Assembly (NCBI GenBank): GCA_027451265.1
Contig: DAIDJT010000058.1
Location: 1 to 10,900 of the forward strand
DNA: 10,900 nt
Direction of reading: 5' to 3'
Source of the DNA: Bacteroidales bacterium
GTDB taxonomy: Bacteria > Bacteroidota > Bacteroidia > Bacteroidales > VadinHA17
Part shown: piece by piece, positions 1 through 7,500 of the stretch
Position numbering within the stretch: position 1 is the first letter of the stretch
How the letters are laid out: every line of letters starts with the position of its first letter
Made by a program: the position numbers and the translations under genes
Notes under the pieces: model-generated
The model's input: only the letters and a program-made list of their open reading frames with translations
Databases searched by the model: none
Told to the model about the DNA's origin: nothing

Positions 1-1238
1 CGCGTCGACTGGCCAAGGGCTTTTTCAAGGAAATGATTGCGCTTCTCCTCATCAAGGTCCTTGTTCACAATCAGTGTCTCCAGGTATCCCCTTACTGACG
101 CAATCGGCGTCCTGAGCTCATGTGCGATGTTGGAGGTCATCTGCTGCCGCATCGCCTTGTTCTGCTCGGCGGGGGTAATATCTGTAATGACAATCTCGAA
201 GCTTTTGTCGTTGAACAGGATACATCTGACCGAGTAGTATTTGCCCCCTTTTTCAATCTGCATCTCGGTGGACGGATTCTCCTGCTTCCCGGCCCTGGTT
301 TCGAGGTTACTGTTGAGGAATGACCTGATTGCGGTGAACTCCGGGTGATCAATGAAGCCCTCGGGCGTCAGGGAGAGTCCGCCGGTGATAGCATTAAGGA
401 ATACCATAAAATGGCTGTTTGACAGGGTCACCTTCCGTTCAGGGGAGAAAAATGCCACTCCCTCGTTAAGAACGTGGAGATGCCTGAAGAGTTTCTCCTT
501 CTGGAGGGACAACTCAGCAGTATTGCGGGCCAGGTTATTGTATATCCTGACTATCTCCTTGCCTGTCTCTCCAATCTCATTCTTCGGGAAGATAACCGAG
601 GGGTCATTGCCTTCGCCACGGCGCATCCTGGCTGCAAAATCACGTAGCATGGTAATGCTCTTGCCCATCTGCCGGGTTACGGCAGCAAGCAGAACCCAGA
701 TAACTGCAAAGACTATGGCCATGAATAGCAGGAAGACATGTTCACGCATAAGGAAACCCCTTATAGTGATGTTATACTCCTCGGCCAGTCTTACATAATG
801 TGTATTGAAGTACCTCGAAAAGTAATAATAGTCCTTGCCGGTCGATTCGGAGCGCCGGATTGCAGTGCCATAGGGGGAGAAAAGTGATTTTCCCACCTCG
901 GGTCTGTTCAGATGGTTCTCCATGGTTGACCAGTCATCTATTGAGCTGTCATAAAGCACTTTGCCATTAATGCCAATAACTGTTATCCGTAGATCGGGTA
1001 CCGGGATCAGTTTGAAGACGGAGTCGATGAGTCTGTAGTTGCCGGTTTCACTGAGGGAGTTTGCCCTGATAAAGTTATCAACCAGCTGAGTCATGTCATT
1101 AAGCCTGGAATCGAGGGCAGATATCCTGATGGCTTTTTCACGCCGGTACTGGAAGGCAAGCATGAGTGCCGTAAAGAGCAGGAAGATCCCGAAGTAGTAT
1201 AGAAATAGTTTACGCCTGAAGCTCATCGGTTTTGTCAT
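1..1238 (-). CDS. phoR: PhoR-type sensor histidine kinase, C-terminus cut by window edge
   Basis: Membrane sensor kinase of the phosphate-starvation two-component system, partner of the response regulator just upstream. The 412 visible codons start at ATG 1238 (M-T-K-P-M-S-F); a second in-frame Met at residue 5 is possible, and the ATG at 1254 hits a stop after 14 codons. Seen: transmembrane helix 1 at about residues 11-29, a periplasmic region of about 135 residues, transmembrane helix 2 at about 168-187, a HAMP-like linker to about 245, a PAS-like region at about 250-355, then the HisKA box S-N-I-A-H-E-L-R-T-P with phosphoacceptor His373 (codon 122-120). The ATP-binding domain lies beyond base 1. 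The gene follows phoB by 12 bp, so the two are surely co-transcribed. The PhoR name rests on this context; the sequence alone says only a PAS-containing histidine kinase. Confidence 0.9.
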   Translation of the reverse strand, partial: MTKPMSFRRKLFLYYFGIFLLFTALMLAFQYRREKAIRISALDSRLNDMTQLVDNFIRANSLSETGNYRLIDSVFKLIPVPDLRITVIGINGKVLYDSSIDDWSTMENHLNRPEVGKSLFSPYGTAIRRSESTGKDYYYFSRYFNTHYVRLAEEYNITIRGFLMREHVFLLFMAIVFAVIWVLLAAVTRQMGKSITMLRDFAARMRRGEGNDPSVIFPKNEIGETGKEIVRIYNNLARNTAELSLQKEKLFRHLHVLNEGVAFFSPERKVTLSNSHFMVFLNAITGGLSLTPEGFIDHPEFTAIRSFLNSNLETRAGKQENPSTEMQIEKGGKYYSVRCILFNDKSFEIVITDITPAEQNKAMRQQMTSNIAHELRTPIASVRGYLETLIVNKDLDEEKRNHFLEKALGQST

Positions 1239-1250
1239 TTGACTCGTTTT

Positions 1251-1928
1251 TCATTCGCCCAGATAGTAACCGTACCCCGATTTGTTTCTTATCAGGTTTC
1301 CCCTTTCGCCAAGCTTTTTGCGGATCCGGGCGATGGTCACGTCCACAGTACGGTCGGTGACAATCACGTCATCACCCCAGACGCGGGCAAGTATCTCATG
1401 CCTGGGAAAAATCTTTCCCTCATTACGGATGAGGAGGGAGAGGATATCGTATTCCTTGCGTGTCAGTTCAAGCGGTTTTCCTTCCGAAATGATGAGATTG
1501 TTTTCCGTGTCGACGGTGAATGATCCGGCAACGGTCTCCAGGGTTACCCGTGTCGGGGCCGATCGCCGGAGGACGGCCCGGACACGGGCAATCAATTCCC
1601 TGACACTGAATGGTTTGGCAAGGTAGTCGTCGGCCCCGAGGTTAAAGCCGGTGATCCGGTCGTTTTCGGAATCCCTGGCAGTGAGAAAGATTATGGGGGT
1701 TGTAAGGCCGTTATCCTTCCTTATTTTCTCCGCCAGGCGGAAGCCTGACATCTGCCCCATCATCACGTCAAGGATGAACAGGTCATAGGAGGGGAGATTT
1801 CTGCGAATGGCCTCCTCGGCCGAGAGACCAGTGTCAACGATGTAGCCTTCACCCTCAAGGTTGAATGAGAGGATCTCGAGGATCGATTCCTCGTCATCTA
1901 CAGCCAGTATTTTCTTTTTGTCCTTCAA
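1251..1928 (-). CDS. phoB: PhoB-type response regulator (OmpR family)
   Basis: DNA-binding regulator that activates phosphate-starvation genes when phosphorylated by PhoR; 225 residues, a normal full length. The receiver domain (about 5-118) shows acidic residues D11 and D12, phosphoacceptor D54 in F-I-L-D-V-M-M, T83 and K105 in K-P-F. The C-terminal winged helix (about 130-223) has a recognition helix near 191-206 (T-D-R-T-V-D-V-T-I-A-R-I-R-K-K-L) and the wing G-Y-G-Y-Y. The start is TTG at 1928: no ATG lies in frame before residue 56, and upstream the frame is open only as far as a stop at 2009-2007, through repeat DNA. K-D-K-K-K-I-L-A-V-D-D-E matches the usual PhoB N-terminus, so the TTG is credible. 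No Shine-Dalgarno is visible; the leader is the heptad array. It presumably binds the four-unit box at 7501-7540. Confidence 0.94.
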   Translation of the reverse strand: MKDKKKILAVDDEESILEILSFNLEGEGYIVDTGLSAEEAIRRNLPSYDLFILDVMMGQMSGFRLAEKIRKDNGLTTPIIFLTARDSENDRITGFNLGADDYLAKPFSVRELIARVRAVLRRSAPTRVTLETVAGSFTVDTENNLIISEGKPLELTRKEYDILSLLIRNEGKIFPRHEILARVWGDDVIVTDRTVDVTIARIRKKLGERGNLIRNKSGYGYYLGE

Positions 1929-1933
1929 CGTGA

Positions 1934-2051
1934 GAGTTGCGATTTGGGATTTCCGAGTTGCGATCTGCGAATTTCGAATTTCGAATTTCGAATTTCTATT
2001 TGCGAATCAGGATTGGTAAAATCGAAAATCGCAATTCGTCATTCGCAAATC
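1934..2051. repeat. Inverted heptad repeat array between phoU and phoB
   Basis: Almost the whole phoU-phoB gap is built of 7-bp units. On the plus strand from 1934 they read GAGTTGC, GATTTGG, GATTTCC, GAGTTGC, GATCTGC, then four perfect GAATTTC (1969-1996), TATTTGC, GAATCAG, GATTGGT. After a 6-bp break (AAAATC) the phase continues with units that are reverse complements of the same motif: GAAAATC, GCAATTC, GTCATTC, GCAAATC. The consensus is GA(A/T)TT(T/G)C, head to tail on the left and inverted on the right. ATTTGCGAAT at 1998-2007 is exactly complementary to ATTCGCAAAT at 2041-2050, and GAGTTGCGAT recurs at 1934 and 1955, 21 bp (three units) apart. The array ends 5 bp before the phoB start codon and lies inside the transcribed operon. 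Its function is unknown. Confidence 0.88.
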
Positions 2052-2055
2052 CTAT

Positions 2056-2748
2056 TTATTCATCTTTCCCGATCCCGGTATGCCTTATATCCGTTCCCTG
2101 CAGGGAGTAGATTGATGCCTCGGCAATGTTGGTGGCATGGTCAGCTATCCTCTCTATATTGGATATCATATCCTTAAGCTCTATGTAACTCTGTACCATT
2201 GAGCGGGTTCTGTCGTCAATGTTCTCCTTGCGCAGGTGGCCCAGGAGCAGCTTGCGGTTCATCTCATCAACCACGGTATCGTTCTTGATTGTCCAGATTG
2301 CATAATCAGGATCCGAATTTGTGAATGAGAGCAGTGCCTTCTCTACCATGATTGTTCCGGAGGTGAGCATATTTGTGATCAGTGATGCGGTGGAGGTAAA
2401 CTCAGTCGTCTTCCTTATTTCACCAATGATACGGCAGAGGTTGTGAATCCTGTCGCCTATCCGTTCGAGGTTGATAGTCATGCGGTATATGGCCACCAGG
2501 CGTCGCACGTCTGAGGCTACCGGCTGGTACAGCACGATGGTGCTGGTAAATTGTTCACCTATGATAACCTCGAGGTTATCAATACGGTTCTCACCCTTCT
2601 CCATTTCCTCAATCAGGTCATTGAACGTCCGGTCATCTGTTGTGCCCATCAGCTTCTCCATAAGGTTCAGCTGCCGAAGCACCAGGGTGGCCATCTCGCC
2701 GAAGCTGGTCTTTATCTCATTCAGTGCCTGTTCTTTTTTCTCACTCAT
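2056..2748 (-). CDS. phoU: PhoU phosphate-signalling adaptor
   Basis: Cytoplasmic all-helical protein that links the PstSCAB transporter to PhoR, holding the kinase in its inhibitory state when phosphate is plentiful. With ATG at 2748 it has 230 residues. It contains two PhoU three-helix repeats, each with the family's metal-binding signature: L-E-R-I-G-D at about 94-99, preceded by Q-P-V-A-S-D-V-R-R-L, and I-E-R-I-A-D-H-A-T-N-I at about 198-208. The frame stays open a little further upstream, but the only extra start is a TTG at 2766 that would add six residues (M-L-K-H-L-I); the ATG is preferred. It follows pstB by 39 bp. The usual pst order is kept, and the stop codon is followed at once by the heptad array. 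Confidence 0.94.
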   Translation of the reverse strand: MSEKKEQALNEIKTSFGEMATLVLRQLNLMEKLMGTTDDRTFNDLIEEMEKGENRIDNLEVIIGEQFTSTIVLYQPVASDVRRLVAIYRMTINLERIGDRIHNLCRIIGEIRKTTEFTSTASLITNMLTSGTIMVEKALLSFTNSDPDYAIWTIKNDTVVDEMNRKLLLGHLRKENIDDRTRSMVQSYIELKDMISNIERIADHATNIAEASIYSLQGTDIRHTGIGKDE

Positions 2749-2787
2749 AATCAAGTGTTTTAGCAAATGTATAAAAAACGTCCCTAA

Positions 2788-3564
2788 TCATCCGAATTTA
2801 CCCGTCAGATATGCTTCTGTCCGTGGGTCTTTCGGGGTTGTGAAGAGAGTACCGGTGCGGCCCGACTCCACCAGCTCTCCAAGGTACATGAACATTGAGT
2901 CGTCTGATATACGGGCTGCCTGTGACATGTTGTGTGTCACCAGCACAAGGGTATACTTCTTTTTCAGTTCGCCGAGCAGGTCCTCGATCTTGGAGGTGGC
3001 AATCGGGTCAAGGGCTGAGGTGGGTTCGTCGAGGAGCAGCACCTCGGGGTTGAAGGCGATGGCCCTGGCCACGCACAGCCTCTGTTGCTGGCCGCCGGAG
3101 AGGAAGGTGCCTTTCCTGTAGAGCGACTCCTTCACCTCGTCCCAGAGGGTCACGTTACGAAGTGCGTTTTCAACTATCTCGTCGCGCTGACTCTTTTTAA
3201 GGCGTATATCATTGAGGCTGAATCCTGCCACAACGTTTTCATAGATTGTCATATTGGGGAACGGGTTGGGCCGCTGGAAGACCATTCCGACCTTGCGGCG
3301 AAGCTCAATCACTGACATGGAGAAGATACTCTTTCCGTCAAGAAGTATATCGCCTTTTGTCTCGATGTTGGGATAGAGCTCGTGCATCCGGTTCATGGCG
3401 CGGAGCAGGGTACTCTTTCCGCATCCCGAGGGACCCATGATGGCAGTAATGCTGTTTCGCTTCACAGAAGCGGTAACACCATTCACGGCATACTTTCCGG
3501 GTTCATAGGCTATTGACAGATCCCTTATTTCCAGTACATTATCGCTTTGCGGGTTGTTGTTCAT
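2788..3564 (-). CDS. pstB: Phosphate ABC transporter ATP-binding protein PstB
   Basis: ATPase subunit that powers high-affinity phosphate import through the PstC-PstA channel; 258 residues, the normal PstB length. Seen: Walker A G-P-S-G-C-G-K-S-T at 44-52, Q-loop Q97 in V-F-Q-R-P-N-P-F-P, the ABC signature L-S-G-G-Q-Q-Q-R-L at 155-163, Walker B L-L-L-D-E at 176-180 followed by P-T-S-A-L-D-P, and switch His211 in V-T-H-N. The P-N-P-F-P run after the Q-loop and the Q-Q-Q-R-L-C-V-A-R-A signature are characteristic of PstB rather than of other import ATPases. It starts at ATG 3564, five bases after the pstA stop, which implies tight co-expression. Confidence 0.97.
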   Translation of the reverse strand: MNNNPQSDNVLEIRDLSIAYEPGKYAVNGVTASVKRNSITAIMGPSGCGKSTLLRAMNRMHELYPNIETKGDILLDGKSIFSMSVIELRRKVGMVFQRPNPFPNMTIYENVVAGFSLNDIRLKKSQRDEIVENALRNVTLWDEVKESLYRKGTFLSGGQQQRLCVARAIAFNPEVLLLDEPTSALDPIATSKIEDLLGELKKKYTLVLVTHNMSQAARISDDSMFMYLGELVESGRTGTLFTTPKDPRTEAYLTGKFG

Positions 3565-3569
3565 CCGGT

Positions 3570-4460
3570 TCAGATATATTTATGTTTTGACGCCACGCTG
3601 CGGGCGAGGAGGTTCATTGAGAGCACGAATACCATCAGGAACAGCGAGGCGCTCCATACCAGGTTGACCATGTTGGGGTCATTGTAGAAATCCCAGATAA
3701 GCAGCGGCACCGCGCTGACAGGCCTGGTAACGTCAAGACTGATGGCGGGGCTGCCAAGGGCTGTCAGCATCAGCGGAGCGGTCTCTCCGAGTATCCTTGA
3801 GATTGCCAGCAGCACGCCGGTGGCCAGACCACTGAAACTGACCGGAATAAGTATCTTGTAGATCATCTTGTAGTAGGGAGTGCCCAGCGCAAATGCCGCC
3901 TCCCTGATGGAGAGGGGTATCATCCGCATTGTCTCTTCGGTGGAACGTATTATCAGCGGCAGCATCATTATTGCCAGCGAAACGCTGCCTGCCAGTGCAG
4001 AATAACCTTTGGTGATGTTCTTTACCACCCACAGGTAGGCAATTATGCCAAGGATGATTGAAGGTACACCCTGAAGTATCTCGGTGAGACTCCTGATGAA
4101 CCGGGCATACCGCGTAGTGCCGTTTTCATATATATAAATGCCGGTCATCAGTCCCAGCGGGATGGCAAACAGAGATGCCAGGAGAACCATCAGCAGTGAG
4201 CCGGTCAGGCCGTTGGCTATACCCCCCGGGATGATCTCACCCGACGAGGCTGCCATCATTGCCTGAAAGGTATCAGGGGCAGGCTGTGTGAAGAAGGCGA
4301 GGTTTATCTGCCGGAATCCCTTGACAGCCAGGTTGCCCACTATCAGGAAGATGGGGATGACGGTTATGACCGAGCCGGCAATCACCAGGTACCTGAAGCG
4401 GCTGTTGGTACGGTTGCGCCTGTTAATATTGTCAGTCATTTCCGGGTACATAACTCTCAT
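3570..4460 (-). CDS. pstA: Phosphate ABC transporter permease PstA
   Basis: One of the two inner-membrane permeases of the Pst transporter; 296 residues. Seen: a basic N-terminus (R-R-N-R), a first membrane helix at about 24-46, a periplasmic segment, then the binding-protein-dependent transport domain with further helices at about 86-110, 128-146 and 154-172. The EAA coupling loop, I-R-E-A-A-F-A-L-G at about 185-193, docks on PstB, and R-I-L-G-E-T-A-P-L follows in the next helix as in other PstA proteins. The start ATG at 4460 overlaps the pstC stop in an ATGA quartet, suggesting translational coupling. In-frame Met codons at residues 4 and 8 are alternatives. Confidence 0.96.
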   Translation of the reverse strand: MRVMYPEMTDNINRRNRTNSRFRYLVIAGSVITVIPIFLIVGNLAVKGFRQINLAFFTQPAPDTFQAMMAASSGEIIPGGIANGLTGSLLMVLLASLFAIPLGLMTGIYIYENGTTRYARFIRSLTEILQGVPSIILGIIAYLWVVKNITKGYSALAGSVSLAIMMLPLIIRSTEETMRMIPLSIREAAFALGTPYYKMIYKILIPVSFSGLATGVLLAISRILGETAPLMLTALGSPAISLDVTRPVSAVPLLIWDFYNDPNMVNLVWSASLFLMVFVLSMNLLARSVASKHKYI

Positions 4461-5308
4461 GCGAAGCGTTTAATAATCAGTTTGCCGAGGTAGTTTACCA
4501 AAGCTGTAATAAGGAAGAGCAGCAGACCAATTGCGATGAGCGCACTCATCTTCAGTCCTGATGCCTCGCCGAACTGGTTGGCAATCACTGAGGCCATTGT
4601 GTTTCCCGGTGCAAAGAGGCCTTTCGGAATGACGTTGGCATTCCCGATGAGCATTGTGACAGCCATCGTCTCTCCGAGAGCTCTTCCAAGGGCCAGAATG
4701 AAGCTGGCGATGATGCCGGAGCGGGCAGAGGGGATGACCACGCTGAAGATCACCTCGCGGCGCGTGGCCCCCAGCGAATAAGCTGCCTCCTTCAGCTCGG
4801 CAGGCACCATTGAGATTATCTCCGCGCTGAGCGAGGTGGCATACGGAACAATCATTATTGCCAGCACCAGCGATGCGGTGAAGACGCCGAAGCCCTGGTC
4901 TGTCAGCCCTGTAGCCACGAGCAGCGGGCGCAGTGCATAAAAACCCCAGAATCCGTATACGATAGAGGGAATCCCTGCCAGCAGGTCAACCAGGCTGCGA
5001 AGAATCCCCGCGGTACGGGTGCCCCTGTAGTACTCGGCAATGAAGAGTGATGTGGAGAAGGCCATCGGGATGCAGATGATCAGGGCAAGGATGGAGGTTA
5101 TGACCGTTCCTGCAATGAATGACATCGCACCGTACTGCTCGCTGCCCGCAGTGGGGTTCCAGGAGGAGGAGGTGATGAACCGCAGCCCGAATTCCCTGAA
5201 TGCCGGGACAGCGCCTCCGAAAAGTGAGACCACTATCCCGGCACTGAGAAGAAGTATTGTCAGTGACGAGATGAAAAGCAGCGCCTTTGTGACCCTGTCT
5301 CCTGACAT
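4457..5308 (-). CDS. pstC: Phosphate ABC transporter permease PstC
   Basis: Second inner-membrane permease of the Pst transporter, forming the translocation path with PstA; 283 residues. The first helix is at about 9-31. It is followed by the PstC-type periplasmic stretch S-W-N-P-T-A-G-S-E-Q-Y-G-A at about 49-61 (family pattern W-x-P...F/Y-G) and then the permease domain with S-L-F-I-A-E-Y at about 87-93. The EAA loop is K-E-A-A-Y-S-L-G-A at 173-181, and A-L-G-E-T-M-A-V-T closes the domain. ATG 5308 lies six bases after the pstS stop and is preceded directly by AGGA, slightly better placed for ribosome binding than most starts here. Its stop overlaps pstA by four bases. Confidence 0.96.
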   Translation of the reverse strand: MSGDRVTKALLFISSLTILLLSAGIVVSLFGGAVPAFREFGLRFITSSSWNPTAGSEQYGAMSFIAGTVITSILALIICIPMAFSTSLFIAEYYRGTRTAGILRSLVDLLAGIPSIVYGFWGFYALRPLLVATGLTDQGFGVFTASLVLAIMIVPYATSLSAEIISMVPAELKEAAYSLGATRREVIFSVVIPSARSGIIASFILALGRALGETMAVTMLIGNANVIPKGLFAPGNTMASVIANQFGEASGLKMSALIAIGLLLFLITALVNYLGKLIIKRFA

Positions 5309-5314
5309 TCCTGG

Positions 5315-6379
5315 TTACTTCAGAAGTGTTTCGCCCTGGTAAGTTATCCCCTTGAGCAACTCAGCAGCCTGTGTGGCAGCGTTCTGTGGCAGCGCAGCAT
5401 AATGTACGCTTGTGGCAATCGCCTGTGCTTCCTTCCCGGTGAGCCATCTGACCGTATTGACGGTCGCCGCGGCAGCCTCACGGGTGTGGTTGGCATATGC
5501 AAGGTCCCTGTAAAGGATGATCCATGTGAAACTGGTGATGGGATATGCGGCAGGATTGGATGAGTTGGTTATCATCACCCTTGTATCGGCAGGCATCTCT
5601 GCGGCAGCGGCTGCAGAAAAGGATTCAAGCGCCGGTTCAATGAAGTTGCCCGCACTGTTCATCACCTTCGCCATTGGAATCTTCTGGGCAAAAGCATATT
5701 CATAACCGATGTAACCTATTGAACCCTCACTCTGGCTTATGGTTCCTGCCACACCCGGATTGCCTTTGGCGCCGATGCCTGCAGGCCAGTTGAGAGCCTT
5801 GCCTGTTCCGAGCTGTGCATTCCAGACCGGACTGACCTTTGACATGTAGTCACTGAAGATGTATGTTGTACCGCTGCCGTCAGAACGGTAAACGACGGTG
5901 ATCTTCATGTCAGGCAGCACAAGGCCGGGATTCGCTGCCAGGATTTTCGGATCATTCCACTTCTGGATGTTTCCGAGGAAGATCCCCTCGAGGAGTGCTG
6001 GAGTTAGTCTGAGGTCGGTAACACCCGGAAGGTTATAGGCTATCACAACTGCACCGATACATGTAGGGATGTGAACCACCTCGCCCGGCATCTCTGCCAG
6101 TTCAGCATCGGAAAGGTATGCGTCAGTGGCAGCGAAGTCGACTACCTGGTCACGGAGACTCTTTATGCCTCCGCCTGAGCCGATACCACCGTAGTTGATG
6201 AGCGGACCGCCTGCCTCGTTGAATTTCTTGAAGGCGAGGTTGTAGAACGGCTGAGGGAATGTGGCTCCGGCAGCGGAAAGGGTGACCTGTTTCTGTTTAC
6301 CGGCAGTTGAACCGCCGCCACCGCATGATACAAGTATCATCGCTACCGCGGCAACAAGGATAATGATTCTGTTTTTCAT
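5315..6379 (-). CDS. pstS: Phosphate-binding lipoprotein PstS
   Basis: High-affinity phosphate receptor feeding the PstCAB transporter from the periplasm; 354 residues. The N-terminus is a lipoprotein signal: K-N-R, a hydrophobic core, and lipobox L-V-S-C with Cys19, followed by a Gly/Ser linker. The linker has no acidic cluster of the kind that marks surface-exported Bacteroidota lipoproteins, so a periplasm-facing anchor is inferred. PstS ligand segments are all present: G-A-T-F-P at 38-42, G-S-G-G-G-I at 67-72 followed by V-D-F-A-A-T-D at 80-86, and R-S-D-G-S-G-T-T at 165-172. The C-terminal half retains K-G-N-P-G-V-A and G-S-I-G-Y-I-G-Y-E-Y-A. It starts at ATG 6379, 79 bp after the porin stop. 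I see no second PHO box in that gap, so it probably relies on read-through from the porin promoter. Confidence 0.96.
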   Translation of the reverse strand: MKNRIIILVAAVAMILVSCGGGGSTAGKQKQVTLSAAGATFPQPFYNLAFKKFNEAGGPLINYGGIGSGGGIKSLRDQVVDFAATDAYLSDAELAEMPGEVVHIPTCIGAVVIAYNLPGVTDLRLTPALLEGIFLGNIQKWNDPKILAANPGLVLPDMKITVVYRSDGSGTTYIFSDYMSKVSPVWNAQLGTGKALNWPAGIGAKGNPGVAGTISQSEGSIGYIGYEYAFAQKIPMAKVMNSAGNFIEPALESFSAAAAAEMPADTRVMITNSSNPAAYPITSFTWIILYRDLAYANHTREAAAATVNTVRWLTGKEAQAIATSVHYAALPQNAATQAAELLKGITYQGETLLK

Positions 6380-6458
6380 TTCTTTTTGTATTGTTGTGAA
6401 GTTAATGTTTTTAAGTCACTTCAATACCGTATATTCACCCTTTCCGCTGTCGTCACAT

Positions 6459-7454
6459 TCAGAACTTTGCTTCTATGTTCAGGCCAATTGTACTTATATT
6501 GGCGGACGTTTCAGCAGAGGGCATATAAATATTGAAGTTGGGTGAGATCCTTACATTTTTGACAGGAGAGAAATCTATGCCTGCAAAAATGTACGAACCG
6601 TCTTTGCTCAGATTCCACGGATCCTGGGCGCCTTCCATGGTGACTGAAGAAATGTGGTCATACCTTGCAAAAAGCCTGACCCTGTCTGCCACTGGTACCC
6701 TGGTAAAGAGACTTATGCCTGAGTAGTTGCGTCCTTCGGTAAAGGAGGAATTGTCCTGCCTGAAATACTCTGCTCCTGCATTGAATTTAGGACCCAGCCA
6801 GGCAGCCGTGATGCTTGCCGTGCGTTGCATGTTTCCTGAGGGGCCCATCATGTCATAATAACCCCTCAGGAGGAGGTTCTCGGCAGGGGTGAGGGTGAAA
6901 CCTGCCGCAAGCCTGTAAGTTCCGTTGGGCGCGATGTCCTTGAACCCGCGGCCGTTTGTCACCGATAGGTCAATATCAAGAAGTTTTCCTGCCTGCACCA
7001 CTGTCATTACACCCAGGTCAGCCGCCTGGATCATGCCTGAGTAATCAATAGGAGGTTTGGTCACATACCTGTATCCCCAGATCTTTTCCATCATGGAGAT
7101 CTGCTCTGTGCCTATCAGACCGCCGCGAAAGAGGATTTTCCCGTTGTCATACTGCAGGTAGGCGTTTCGCAGGTAACCGGAATAAATGGTCTTGCCGTTT
7201 ATTACCTCTGTTGTTCCGTCATACATGATGCGGCTGGAGATCTCCTTCGAGAAGCTGAAATCATAGCCGAAATAGGAACGGGTCACTTCAAATGCGGAGC
7301 TGTTTGTGCCGTCAGTGAAGCTGGTGTGGTAATTGGCAAACAGAAGGCCGAAAAACTTGCCCGAAGGCTTGAAATCAGCGCTCTCCTGTGCCAGCACAGG
7401 TGCTGCCGTAAGCATCAGGATGCTTATTGCGACAGGTAAAAACTTCATTTTCAT
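6459..7454 (-). CDS. Outer-membrane beta-barrel porin leading the pst operon (putative phosphate porin)
   Basis: Probable porin passing phosphate, or phosphate-bearing solutes, across the outer membrane to PstS. From ATG 7454 the protein has 331 residues, beginning M-K-M-K-F-L-P-V with a signal peptide ending near V-L-A-Q. An in-frame TTG at 7481 would add nine residues but would leave almost no leader after the proposed promoter; ATG 7448 is also possible. The mature part has alternating aromatic and polar strands, many glycines and short turns, and ends in I-E-A-K-F, the terminal Phe used by the barrel-assembly machinery. It resembles phosphate-selective porins of the OprP/OprO type in size and in its early R-S-Y-F-G-Y-D-F strand, but I cannot confirm family membership by eye. 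The phosphate role is inferred from its place at the head of the pst operon, directly behind the PHO boxes. Confidence 0.82.
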   Translation of the reverse strand: MKMKFLPVAISILMLTAAPVLAQESADFKPSGKFFGLLFANYHTSFTDGTNSSAFEVTRSYFGYDFSFSKEISSRIMYDGTTEVINGKTIYSGYLRNAYLQYDNGKILFRGGLIGTEQISMMEKIWGYRYVTKPPIDYSGMIQAADLGVMTVVQAGKLLDIDLSVTNGRGFKDIAPNGTYRLAAGFTLTPAENLLLRGYYDMMGPSGNMQRTASITAAWLGPKFNAGAEYFRQDNSSFTEGRNYSGISLFTRVPVADRVRLFARYDHISSVTMEGAQDPWNLSKDGSYIFAGIDFSPVKNVRISPNFNIYMPSAETSANISTIGLNIEAKF

Positions 7455-7483
7455 CAAATTAATTAATTGAAGGTTTGACAATA

Positions 7484-7491
7484 CAAAAATC
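7484..7491 (-). promoter_or_regulatory. Candidate -7 element of the porin-pst promoter
   Basis: The minus strand reads GATTTTTG, seven of eight matches to the Bacteroidota -7 box TAnnTTTG. It starts 9 bp downstream of the last PHO heptamer and would place the transcript start about 20-25 bases before ATG 7454. No TTTG-type -33 element is present; the PHO boxes occupy that position, as expected for a PhoB-activated promoter. A perfect TATGTTTG at 7546-7539 on the same strand overlaps the first heptamer and is an alternative, perhaps basal, promoter. Confidence 0.45.
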
Positions 7492-7500
7492 TTTTGCTTT

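Noticed and set aside
352..798. Plus-strand open frame of 148 codons
   Set aside because: It is antisense to the histidine kinase, whose domains are clear on the minus strand, and its product has no recognisable features.
2471..3121. Plus-strand open frame of 216 codons
   Set aside because: It spans antisense to both phoU and pstB and the gap between them; its Ser/Arg-rich product is typical of shadow frames.
3733..4032. Minus-strand 99-codon frame inside pstA
   Set aside because: It lies fully within pstA in another frame, and pstA carries all the expected permease motifs.
6397..6423. Short inverted repeat TGAAGT/ACTTCA in the porin-pstS gap, possibly an attenuator
   Set aside because: A six-base stem with a 15-base loop and no T-run after it on the minus strand; too weak to call a terminator or processing site.
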